From Heterotrichella gracilis (taxonomy: Eukaryota > Sar > Xanthophyceae > Tribonematales > Xanthonemataceae), in assembly GCA_032358255.1 (NCBI GenBank), contig JAULBX010015973.1, forward strand, positions 1 through 64,000: DNA of 64,000 nt, given 5' to 3'. This document shows positions 9,614-20,954 of this stretch, piece after piece. Every line of letters starts with the position of its first letter. Position 1 is the first letter of the stretch. The position numbers were made by a program, and so were the translations under genes. The notes below the pieces were generated by a model, which saw nothing but the letters and a program-made list of their open reading frames with translations, made no database searches and had not been told where the DNA came from.

Positions 9614-12600
9614 ATGACAGGAAACAAGGTTTCGAGGGCGCTCTCTGGACTGTTTCACTTCATTACCGGCAGATCCAAGCAGAAGGAGAATTCAAGGCGC
9701 CAAAAGCCTGGTAAGCAATTGCTGGCAGAAGTCACTTTGCATCAGCAGCTACTGCCATTGGGAGCTGTTGTGTAAGCTGTCTATTATAGTGTCCCTGTGT
9801 GTTAACACACCACTGTACTGGCACCCACCCACCTGTCAGTGGGCACAATGTGGTTCTCCATGCCAACCCATTGGGCGGTTCTTAACCTCCCCATGCGGCT
9901 GGTATTATGCAGGAGGCGAAGGGTAGGCACCTGCCCCAGGGTTGGCGGCGGCCAAGTCAAACAGCAGACCCTTTGCATCACCCCTCCAAAAGTTCAAGAG
10001 CTTGGGCAACTTGCAGTCTGACTCTGCGGCTTCTGGAAATTCTGGCTCCCATCCGCATCAGAAGCAGATCAGAACCCAGAAGACAGATCCCGTGCAGCAG
10101 CGCGCAAATAGGGATAGAGAAGGCGATGGCCCTGCACATGGCACCGTCCAGCATTCTGCTGGGCAGTCATTGCAGTACATGGCTGGCATCCTGCACAGCA
10201 CCAGTCCCCTTCCGCATGGAGAGCCTGCTTCAGACTCCTCTGAGGAGTACGCTTCACGGTCCGCCAAGCTCATGACCACCGGCTCGGTGGAGCAGCTCAC
10301 ACCCTCAGGTATACCATCATGGTGCAGGCATCACATTGTGACATGTGGCAGATGGCAGTTGCATGAGGCCAGTGTGTGGGAAACTTTACAACTACAATGA
10401 ATGCCTGGCGCATTCAGGCTGAATGACATTGTCCAACTTGCTACCAGCCAGGGTGAACCACATACATTGCCTCCGCATGGCATGGCGTGGCCGAAGCCAC
10501 TGCGTGTTTGGCTTGGAAGTTAAGCACATGTTGCACAAAATGTGTTGTATTTAGATGCTATGCCATATTCAATTATAATAGTATGTTTGCATTGCCAATT
10601 TGGACATGCATTTGCATTTGCAATTTTATGTCATTTGAACACATGCCTGTGTGCGTGTATCCTACATCAGTGGAGCTTCTTCAATGTTTGCAAATTTCTG
10701 CGTTCAACTGGACACAATCTTGCATGCAATCTGTAAGTTGATACCAGTTCCACACCGCAAGCACCTGGGGCACCAGACCAACTCAATCACTGTCCTTCAG
10801 ATGCGCCAGCTGTCGCCAAGGTGGCAGTCCGCCAGCTGTCCAGCAAGGAGCCCGTGATCAGGCTGCACGCCGCAAAGCGCCTGTACGTAGACATGAACGG
10901 CAAGCACCAGGCCTCGACGACCTCCACGATGCTCCAGCAGGGGGCGGTGTTCACCCTGATTGAGGTGCTCGAGCAGGCATACAGAGATGGTCCCAGCGCG
11001 GATGCGGGGGCTGATGCCTGCACCATCCTTGCCGCCAAGCTGCTGTACCTGCTGGCTGGAGATGGCACGGAGGCAGTCACACAGATTGTGGAAGCAGGTA
11101 AGACCATTGCATATGCCGCATGCAAGAGTGCACAATTTGACTGTGGATATGGATATCATCAATGTGACTGTGGTAATGGATATGACCCTGACCTTATGGA
11201 CAGGTAAGAGTACAAAGAGCACAATCCTAAAATCTACATCCCAAACCCTAAACAGAAACCACACACCAGCACATTGCCCACAGAGAGCAAGGCTGCCTGC
11301 CAAGTGAACTCATCTGACCAGCATTTGACATCCGTAAGTGGTGTGCATTCCAGCTGAGACGCCATTCACCAGATCTGGGTGTGCCTCACCACAGTACATT
11401 TGACGTGCATGTATTTGAATAGATTTCTTTGCCGTGTCCCTGCCAGGTGGTGTGCTGCTGCTGCTCAAGCTGTGCCGCCAGACGTGCGACACCTCACTGC
11501 GCCTGCTGCTGCTGGCCATACTCAACGACATGCTGGTGCATCAGCAGGCGCTGGAGGAGATGGTGATGGGAGGTAGGGGCGCCAAGGAAGGCTAAAAGAC
11601 TACCTGCTGTAGTTTTACAAGTGCCGACGTTAAAACCGGTGTCACTGAAAACGTGCATTGAATTGCTTTCACGGCGAGCAAAACAACTTTGAATTTAATT
11701 GCGCATTTACACCATGTTTGTAAATGGGTCCTGTCTTCTAAGAAGACTTGCATTTAAAGCCGTTGGAGTTCCAGCACGATCATGCCCGTAAATAATATTA
11801 CAACCAGGCTTCATGGAACCAAGATCCAACACGTAGTCTAGTGGGTCATGCGCTCTCACTTGTCCTTGCTTGCAGGCGCATGCTCCCTGTACGCTGCCCT
11901 GTACCACTCCCGCCTGCCCGAGATCAGCCTCATCTGCCAGCTGCTCATAAAGTCACTGGCCAAGGTGCCCAGCTGCTCACCCGCGCTCACCCAGGCTCTG
12001 AGGCAGCAGGCAAAGGTGTCCAAGGTGGTGGTGGCGCTGAAACGCAAAGGGGTGGTGGTGCTGTCGGAGACAATGGAGGAGGCGGGGCGCCTGGATCCGG
12101 ATGCGTTCCTGAATATCCAGCAGCCAGCTAGGGCCCCACCAGCAAAGCAGGACCAGGTAGGACAATTTTTGCATGCAATTTTAATACTGCGTAGACTGTG
12201 CGGGCCTTGTAGGAGCCATTTGCATGCCGATTGGCAGAGCTGCAGTTTGGGTGCATACATTTACCTGTGCATTGCAGGTAAACGCTGCGTGCGGCATTGG
12301 CTGGCATGGGTTCATGGCACATCCTTAGGTTATGCGATATATCAGAAGGATCTGCTGCAACCGCATCTGTACAACATTGCTGCCCATCTTGGTGACCAAT
12401 TGCACTGGTCCAGGATACTTGTCTTCTCAAGACTGAGTGACACCTGAGTGCACTAGCTATGCATTGCTAGCGCTGTGTGCAATCATGCCAAATCTTGCCT
12501 CCTATCACCTGCAAGGGTCCTCAAGGCAGCCCCCGCTCCAAAGCATCCCAGCGCAGCACCACCGCACCCAGCAGCATGCCCATCAACATCGCCTCACTCC

Positions 12601-13870
12601 CCCTGGACATGCCAGGCGCTGCTTCTATGGCAGACGTGGCACCCGACTTGGTTACACGTGACATCTCTTTCAGAACCTCCTTCCCCCAATCAGCCAGCCT
12701 GCCCATCATTGAGCGGGCAGAGACCCTGGCTAGGGTTTCCCCACAGCCATCTGCCCCCGGCACCCCCCGCTCCGGTACCGCACCCAGCGTGGCTCTGTCC
12801 CCCATGAGCCTGGTGGAGCGCATGGGTGGCCTGCACCCCCTGGGCAACATTGTGGACGGCTTCTATGACAAGATCCTGAACGACCCGCACCTCGCTCGGT
12901 TCTTTGAGGGCATCAATATGCGCAAGCTAATGGCCAAGCAGGTACGCGATGAGTCACTGACGGGAAGTATGGGGGGTATGGGGGGTACAGACCACGAGAG
13001 GTATGGGGGATGGGGGGTATTGAATGCTCATGGAGACTAAATAATTTCCACAAGTGCACACTGTTTGTATTGTTGATCATTGTTGCATGGGCAGTGTGCA
13101 TTATCCACTGCCAAGAGGTTCAACCAGTGGCACAATGGATGCAACTTACAAAGCCCTAGGGACTGGCATCTTTGCCCCAGGGGCATTGCTCCTGTGGCAT
13201 TGCCACTGATGTGCTTGCTGCTATGGCCCTGCAGATGCAATTCCTCTCCTTTGTGTTCGAGGGGCCTGCAAACTTCAAGGGCAACGACATGGGGACAGTG
13301 CACGCGCACATGATTGCAGACCAAGGCCTCAACCGCACCCACTGGGAGATTTTCAGAAACCACCTGCTGGTGACTTTGCAGGAGCACAATGTTCCACCGG
13401 TAGGTTGTGGAAGACCTCCTGGCCATGTGCGCGCATGCATACATATGAGGGTGAAAGCGAGATTTTCACAGACTACCTTACAGCTACGCCACATTACATA
13501 ATGATTAAAGCTGCGCCACACGCCACATAATATTAAATGATTAAAGCTATGCCACAATCCATTTTGATTTTTATATTGGGTCACAGATATCCATCAGCAG
13601 CATGACAAGATAGTGTGCATAGTCTGAGCGCTGCCTCGCGTCTCTGTGGTGTGGTATTGCAGCTTTGTTCCCATGTCCAACCATGTGGGTCTGAGTGGCA
13701 TTGCCCAGTGCAACAGTCTGGGTTCTATCCGTTGCTCCGCAGCTGGCAGCGTTGCTCATGTGCCCCCCTTGTTTTCTTTCCAGGCGGAGGTTGCTGAGGC
13801 AATGCGGAACATCGACACCACCAGAGAGATGTTCCCGCAGGCTCCAGCACCAAGCAAGAGGCGCAGGTAG
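9614..13870 (+). CDS. Armadillo-like repeat protein fused to a group I truncated hemoglobin
   Basis: Eight exons (9614-9710, 9940-10308, 10801-11097, 11447-11572, 11876-12156, 12516-12941, 13235-13399, 13784-13870) join with correct phases into 615 residues. Residues 1-155 are basic and low complexity. About 156-390 look armadillo-like (repeating Leu-rich helices, IVEAGGVLLLLKL). About 391-486 are a Ser/Pro-rich linker. About 487-606 form a truncated hemoglobin: FYDKIL carries the B10 Tyr (about 507), FFEG the CD1 Phe, AKQ the E7 Gln (532), and MGTVH the proximal F8 His (about 555). These heme-pocket residues are those of the TrHb1 class, which binds O2/NO. The armadillo part suggests a protein-interaction scaffold. 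No targeting signal is clear. The fusion is inferred from continuous phase across all introns; a transcript would settle it. Confidence 0.85.
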
Positions 13871-15768
13871 TGGGACAGACTACTTGGCGTAGGGTAATTA
13901 CAGTAGTGAGTTTATTGAGCCGCGGCTTTCTGGCACTGTCCAATCAATGATGAACAAAAGGGCCGATGTGACCTGCATTGGAGGGCACCCAGCAGGCTGC
14001 TGCTGGCGGCAGTTCAGATCAGTGCAAGCATACCCTCAATCATTCCAGCGGCCTGCCCTACAGGTTTACATCAAAGGATTGGGGTCAATCCAGATTCCAA
14101 ATCTGGCAGCCACAGGGCACAAAGAGATAGACTTGAACATGCGTGGTACATTACATGGAATTTACTTCACGCATATCGCGCCCTTGTTGTGACACACTGT
14201 GCTCTTGTTGCGTGACAATAAAGTATGAGATTTTAGCGTTTTGGGTTGAACAGCTAGTCAATGCAGCTGCCTTTTGGCAGCCAAGACTCTTGTAGTTGTT
14301 GCTGCGTAGGATGCGCATACTGTGGGTATTATTAGCCCGCATACACTGATCATAAATAGTATTATGAAAATAAATAAGCTATAGCATTACCCGCATAAAT
14401 TAGGTTATGGTGGTCCATGCACTGACCAAGTGTGAGTGCTGCCACTCTGAGAGGTGGCAGTCACTGTGTTTGAGAACACGGAGTGTTGAACAAGTCATGA
14501 GGGGTATTCCTAAGTGACACAGGCTTTTTGTGCACATGAACACTGAGGCGAGGATCTCATCACACAGGTAGTACCATGTACCTGTAGACTTTCCAATTTT
14601 TGCAGTTGGGGGCGAACCTTTATCGGGCGCCCTGAAGTACAGTAGCCCTGTCTGCAGTGTAGGGTAATAGGTTTACGCCTCGTGGTTTTAGGGTGGCTCA
14701 GCTTGAACCCAAACGTTAATTGGGTTAACGTTTGCTGTGGGCAGTTGATCTATGGTACAGGCATGGAATAAGCTGACTTGGTATGGTGTATGGAACCCGT
14801 TTCAACGATATTTACTATAGCATACTGATACCTGCATGGGTGTCAGGGGCCGCATACCGTGACATGTGCTGTTCAGCTTGATGACTGTCTCAAATACATG
14901 TCCTATCAATAGGACACGGATATATGAAAGGAATACTCTGGCAGAGCGGGCGGGCTGCATGGCCCACAAGGCAATTAGCTAAGCTTAAGGTGAGAACGCC
15001 TTCACTTCAAAACCAGTATAATTTACAGGTTTTTGACAAGCGACTATTACCAGTGTGACGTGCCGATTGCAAGCACAGTCCCATACATTATGTAATCATC
15101 AAAGGGGAAGTCCCTTAATTTGTTTGATCCATGAAATTTTGTGCCAGAGTTGGAGTACCGTATGCTACAGTGTTCTTGCAAAAAAGTAGCCTAAAGCCTG
15201 GACTTATCAAGTTGCCCATCGAACAACTATGGAGGCATACGGGACAAGTCCAACACCTATTTCTATAGCATTTTTGGTAATTCTAACGTTCTTAACCTGA
15301 TCAGCAAATACTGTACATTTTTGAGTTGACACTCCTAGAGGAAAACGGATACCATCGATATTTGCAAATGGCAGATTGTTGCCAACAAAAACGGTACTAT
15401 CATGATATTCCATACAGCACACTTGGTGCAACATGCGTTTGACTACTCTTTTACTGAAAATGTCTACATTCACTCGTCGTCACTAATGCAAACCCTCCTA
15501 TTCAGAGATATGGTCGCATCCCCCGACGTGATACAAAAGGAGGACACAATGATGGGTGCTTGGACTTCCAGTAGGACAAAAGTCAACCTTGAGTGTACCA
15601 AAACTGTGTGCACATGAGTGTTGTGTTCAGCCTAACCTCAAGGGTGTCCCAGCTGCTGGTTCTACACACCCACAGGTAGTAGGCACACCAGCTGCTCTCC
15701 CAAACTGTAGTCCAACCCTATGAACCCAACAAGCTGATCAGGCAGGAGCCCATTTCACTGAATCGCCT
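13871..15768. other. Intergenic, no gene recognised
   Basis: AT-richer than its neighbours. An 88-codon open frame at 15207-15473 (-) has no domain I recognise and no splice partners. A palindromic AACGTTAATTGGGTTAACGTT-like motif lies near 14713-14731. Otherwise I see nothing. Confidence 0.4.
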
Positions 15769-17098
15769 TCACGGCCACGGTGCCCGCCTGGTTGAGCGCT
15801 CCTCCTCCCCCTCGTCCACCATGTCCTGCAGCACTTTGGTATACGCGTTCTCGCTCTTGATCTTCTGCAAGAGGAACACCATGCGCTCCACCTGCTTCTT
15901 CTCGCTGTTCACCACCTCGTCAATGTACCGCTGCATAGCAAGCAGGGCGCGCACGTTGGTCTGGGCGGTGTTGATGGCCAGCTGTATAACCTCCTCAGCC
16001 ACAGAGATCCTGTCACTGCAACAGCACACCAGGTGTTGAGCTACAACATCAGCAGTAGCAAGTGCAGGCGCCATTGACTGTAGCTGTGTGCGCATTCAGG
16101 TCCGCGTGGTTGACACCTAGCAACCAGGCAGTCTGGTGGAGCGCAGCAGGAAAAACTTACACTTCTTCCATCTTGGCTCCGGAGGTGAGAGCCTCGTCGC
16201 CATTGCGAGCAACGGCTGCAGACAGGGCTGCTACAAACTCTGGCGAGAACAGAGGGTTCGCCCCCAACACTGATGGCCCAGGAGCTGCAACCTCTTCCTC
16301 TTCTTCTGGCTCTGTGTAACCAGAGTAGCTGGACGACCCGTTGTTGCTGCTGTAGCTGTCACTGCCATTTGACCCAGAGCTGTGGTACTCAAAGCTGTTC
16401 CGTTGGGAGGCTACGGTGCTGCCGTTGTAACCTGGGCCATCCTCAGGATCGATGACCTGGGTATCAGTTGAGAAACCTCCCCACCCATACTCGTGGGCCT
16501 TGATCTCAGTGCTGTGACTCCCATAGCTGGGGAGCCTCACTGAAGAGTGCAGACGTTGTGGGCAGAGGCCTCTCCTGCTAAGGCTGTGCACTGGCGTCTC
16601 TCCACCCTGCAGGATTCAGTTGGTTGGTTACATGCATTCAGCAGCACCAGGTTAGCAGTCAGCCAGTGCACAAAAACCCTAGCAGTCAACGTGGACGTTC
16701 ACGGCTGTGTCAAAGTGTATCACGTAGACGCTTTGGAAACCCACAAGAAACTAGGCAAACGCTGACGGGAACAATCTAGTCAACAGCGGTTGAGTCTGGT
16801 CAAACAGCTCAGCGAGCAAGGGTTTCATATGCAGGTCGTTGTATAGCTACTGCTTCAACGAAACCGCAGGTTTGCGGCAACTACAACCCGGAAATTATTG
16901 AATTGCGGTTGCTCTTGAGTTCCCTGCCTGTCAACTGTGCGATGAACTCGTGGGTCGCCAAGCATGACACCCCATGACTCTAGTTGCTGGGCACCACCCG
17001 GTCAACAACGCTCTTACACAGAGGCAACTAAGGGCTTGGCAAGGGTTTCACGTTACCTTGAGGACGAGAGCATGACGGTGGAGACTGGAAAGCTGCAT
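15769..17098 (-). CDS. Unrecognised Ser/Gly-rich, acidic protein with C-terminal helical region
   Basis: Three exons on the minus strand (17098-17057, 16606-16161, 16015-15769) join in phase to 244 residues. The N-terminus (MQLSSLHRHALVLK, then an Arg/Ser/His-rich stretch) resembles a plastid or mitochondrial transit peptide. A Ser/Asn/Gly/Tyr-rich middle leads to a run of Glu (PEEEEEV). A helical, probably coiled C-terminal third (RISVAEEVIQLAINTAQ..., EKKQVERMVFLLQKI) ends in RRAPWP. I do not recognise the family. The first exon is the weakest part of the model; the second and third are supported by splice sites and by the switch from low complexity to an amphipathic helix. Confidence 0.6.
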
Positions 17099-17847
17099 CT
17101 TGTCAGCAACAGGTTGGACTTAAAGGTTGCGATGAGGAGTCACCGGCATGCGCTGGCAGGACAGGTGCAGATGTCTCTTGCACGAGGTATACGCAGCACC
17201 GAGATAAACAGCAGCCTTTGACGAGCTATAACAACGGTTTTGCACTTCGTTGAATATTCGTCAACTCAAAAGCGGCCTATCCGTTTCCTGTGTGGCTGGC
17301 CTTGTGGTAGGGTTTGAGGGGGGTAGCCTCAAGATATGAGAAAGGGGACACGAAATGCAGGCAAATTGCAATTATTTCATTCATTGAAAAAACAACTATT
17401 ATACTTAAAAAGCAAACAAATACGTTTCAGGCGCATTTCATGTAGACTAGCATGACCCAATGGGAATTTCGTTGAGAAGTGTGTGCTGCCGCGAGAAAAT
17501 TGCCTGGCCCTAAGGCATCACCGCCCTGCATGCCGATAGCATCTCATCACTTGCAGGGTTCACAAACTCGGACAATTACGTCCACCAATAGCACCCTCTC
17601 CTATTGTGATGTCCGATCAACCGCAGAAAATGACTGGCACACCCATGGCAGCCACGGCGCAGATTGTCTGCCTCCCATGCATGGGCGCAGCCATGCCGCA
17701 CGCGGGAGCACCAAAGGGAAGAGCCGTTTCACAAATAGACCTGCACCACATCCACCGCTGCATTGCAATCTCCCCACTGCAGTGTGAATTGGCCGCTGCA
17801 CTGAGCCGCCACGAGCCGACCCTGCTGCGCTACATCCTGCAGGCGGC
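17099..17847. other. Intergenic between two minus-strand genes
   Basis: Contains the upstream flank of the 15769-17098 gene and the 3' flank of HISN2. It includes an AT-rich stretch near 17350-17450. I see no gene. Confidence 0.5.
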
Positions 17848-20307
17848 TCATTTTGGGCGCGACGCCCGCTCCTCAATACCCGAGGTCCCAAACCTTGAGC
17901 GGAGCACCTTGAGCACATCCTCCATTGGAACACCCTGCACATGCCACACGCCATCGCCATCACGCCAGGACATGCACACATGCTGTGAAGAGCATGCGGT
18001 GGCTAAATGTAGTGGAATGATTGTGCATTGCCCAATTAGCACTGCAACCTCAATGTGGTCTCCTAATGCCATGCGCTGCCTGGCACCCCTCATAACCCCA
18101 CACTGCATACCACCACAAAGCCACCAAACACCAACCATGCCGCATCAAGCAAGGCCCCCACTCAACCTCCCCCCTCCCTCGCGCATTGCCCCATTACCTC
18201 CCTGCCCAGCAGCACCATGGAGTGGTACAGCAGGTCCGCCATCTCAGACGCCATGCGCTCCTTGCCCTCACCCTCCTCTAGGGTCTGGCACAGCTCGCCG
18301 GCCTCCTCGCGGATCTTCTTGCACAGCAGCTCGGGGTTGGTCAGCAGGCGCGCGGTCCACGAGGGCTTGCCATCTGGACCAAGGGGCCACATGACGTGAA
18401 CACATGGACAGAAGGTGCTAAATGTACGGTGCGGATGTAGTCAGGCAGGCAGGGGGAACATGCGCAGCAAGTCTGGAGAAGGCGCATTGGGTGAGCATGC
18501 TGTATTATACAGGAAATAATTACAGGAAATAACTGCGGGTCCATGGACACTCGAATTGCTATTCTGATTAATTGCTGAAATGTACCTACTCCCTTTTGTG
18601 ATTATGCAACTAGATTTACATTACGGAGTGGGAAACGATACGGTTGGCGTATGCAAGTCAGCCGATGAATGTATGTCATGCTTTGTCGCTCTTGTGTATG
18701 CTCCATGCTCCCACATTCACCTTATTGTGGACATGGGCATGTCAAGGGGGTTGTCAACTTCAATGCACCAAAGCATGCGCCAGTACTGACCTACAACCGG
18801 CGCATCCTTCCGCTGCTGGATGGTCCTCTCCAGCGCATACAGTGTGGTCAGCGGCCGGTAATCGCTGCTGCTGTTATCCTGCTCCTCCATGATGGTATCG
18901 CCCTCACCCTTGATCTCTGAAAACCAGCAGGTGGGTGCACCCTGCATGACGCATGCGGACATGGACTGTCATCAGTGTAATGCTTGGGATACGATAGTCC
19001 TCCTGCACTACATCAAATGCACACCTGCATGCGGACATTTCTCTCTCGTGCCTTTCTTGAATACAGTCAGATCAAGGACTGTGCCACCTGGAGCTTGCTT
19101 GCTCCCCATTTTGTTGGAAATCATCAGCATAGCACGCAGCGCCACCCACACCAGTATCTGCACTACTGAACCCGCTCCCAGCAAGGGGTGACACAAGTTG
19201 CCAAACAGTGTCGCCAAACAGCGTCGCCATGGCAGCACCGATGCGCAACCTTTGATTTGGCAATGCTGTCACCCTGTCATGGGGCTTTTGTTCTCGCCAC
19301 ATGGGGTTGTCTGGGTGTCATGGCCTTACCGTGTGGCACGCCGGCCCTATGGGGTCCCCCAGGTAGATGATCGAGTCCTTGTCACAGTCCAGGTACACCT
19401 GGTGCACCTTGATGAAGTGGCCTGACGTCTCCCCCTTGCACCACCGCCCCTTGCGCGATCGGCTGTAGAAGGTTGCCAGCCTGATGGGATGAGGGGGGGG
19501 TTGAGCACTTGCAGGGACCATAGCATAGTCAAGGCAATGTGCGGAATGTGAGGCGTCTAGCATAGCAAGGTCAGCATAGAGTGCCTTTAGCAGTTGAGTG
19601 GCAATGCAATGGGAATGGGTGGGAGCAGGGCCTCAGAGCACAGATGTGACGTGCGGTCGCAAAAAGGTGGGTTATTCCTGACTTATAGCTACTGTGATTT
19701 TATTGTCAGGTAAGCATTGGCCATGCATGATCGGCACGGCAAGGTGGGTAATGTGCGATCCCATGCGGGCTGTGGGGAAGTGTTACAGGGGTGCTGGTGG
19801 CACCCACCCGGTGTCAAGGGTCTCCAACAGCGCATCCTTATTTGCAAACGCTTGCATCAGCACATCCCCGGTGTCAATGTGCTGCAGTAGGGGTGAGGGC
19901 ACAGCGCCACGTCAGGGGTCAATTTGTGTGTCTGTAGTGCGTGCAAAGCGCTCACACCAGGCACATGAAACAACCGAGAGTTGCGTTGTTCGCTGCATCA
20001 GGCACTTTACCTGCACAACCACTGCTACTAGCCCGTCGCTGTTGTACTTCAGAGAGTCCATCACTGCAGTGTTCGCCCACCGTGGCTGTGCTGCTGACTC
20101 TGTATCTACTCCTGCCCCTGCTTGAGCCATAGTGCGGGACCTTTGCCGGCTTTGGCATGACTCTTGCTTGATGACCTGCGCCCTTGAGGAGCCTGGGGTG
20201 CTGGGTTTGCTCCTCACAGCCTTGCCAACCAACAACTGCTGTGATGGCTGCCGAGCTGATGGCCCAGTTAGCAAGCAGCAATCACCTAAGGTTACCTGGG
20301 TGAACAT
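17848..20307 (-). CDS. HISN2: Bifunctional phosphoribosyl-AMP cyclohydrolase / phosphoribosyl-ATP pyrophosphohydrolase
   Basis: Catalyses steps 2 and 3 of histidine synthesis: it hydrolyses PR-ATP to PR-AMP, then opens the ring to ProFAR. In plants it works in the plastid. Exons on the minus strand are 20307-20011, 19881-19808, 19480-19330, 18941-18791, 18373-18198 and 17934-17848, giving 311 residues with consistent phases. About 75 Ser/Arg/Gln-rich N-terminal residues fit a transit peptide. The cyclohydrolase half contains TFYSRSRKGRWCKGETSGH, the metal-site DCDKDS, and GPACHT...TCWF. The pyrophosphohydrolase half contains LYALERTIQQRK, KKIREEAGELC and SEMADLLYHSMVLL. It ends near SRFGTSGIEERASR, as in plants. 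Domain order (cyclohydrolase first) is the plant/bacterial HisIE order. Confidence 0.95.
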
Positions 20308-20954
20308 CTTGAGGCTGTATTAATACAACAGAACGTGTTTGCTGTGGCTTGTGCCTTGTATCACTTCAGACTGACCAGCCACACTTGATGCATGCGCCTG
20401 CTCAGAGCAGCCAGCAGCAGCAGTACAGCGGAGTTGCGCAAGCTAGCCTCCAAGTATGTCTACACTGTAACGCATTGTGCAACAGATGGACATAGTGGAG
20501 CTTTGTAACTTGTGTAAAAAACTTGTGTAAAAAACGCAAACCTCGTTGGCATTGAAAATCCAGTTCATGCATCCCAAGCCATCTAGGGATCCCCTCGTAC
20601 GTAGAAAAATCATATGCATGCATGCATGCATTGCGCCCATGTGTTTTAAAAGCAAGACCCAGATGTTTCTCTGGAAGAACAGGCGCTTGAGAAAGTGAAG
20701 TTCACCTTCTCAACTCTATTGCCAATTGAATCTTCTCAGGCTGGTTCCGGCACCTTTTGATGGGCGATACCCTGGCCAGCTAGGAGGGATAATGCCTACT
20801 TGCATTGAACATTACACAACCGCGCTGTTTGACGTAAGCACGGCCGTTTAATGCTCTACCTAAGTTAATCTTGACGTAAGGGTGCTCCAAGCTATGACGA
20901 TCTTGGACGAAGCTGATTGTCCATCAATGTCCATGTAACAGGGTGTCAGTTGCA
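20308..20954. other. Divergent intergenic, HISN2 / GT90-A
   Basis: Probably carries the promoters of HISN2 (-) and the first GT90 gene (+). It includes a perfect ATGCATGCATGCATGCA alternation near 20614-20630. No gene is seen. Confidence 0.5.

Noticed and set aside
15207-15473. 88-codon minus-strand frame, possibly a retroelement protease
   Set aside because: No active-site motif or neighbouring retroelement domain could be seen; kept only as an unremarkable open frame.
17606-18394. 262-codon plus-strand frame across HISN2
   Set aside because: Crosses HISN2 exons and introns in antisense and is Pro/Ser/His low complexity.
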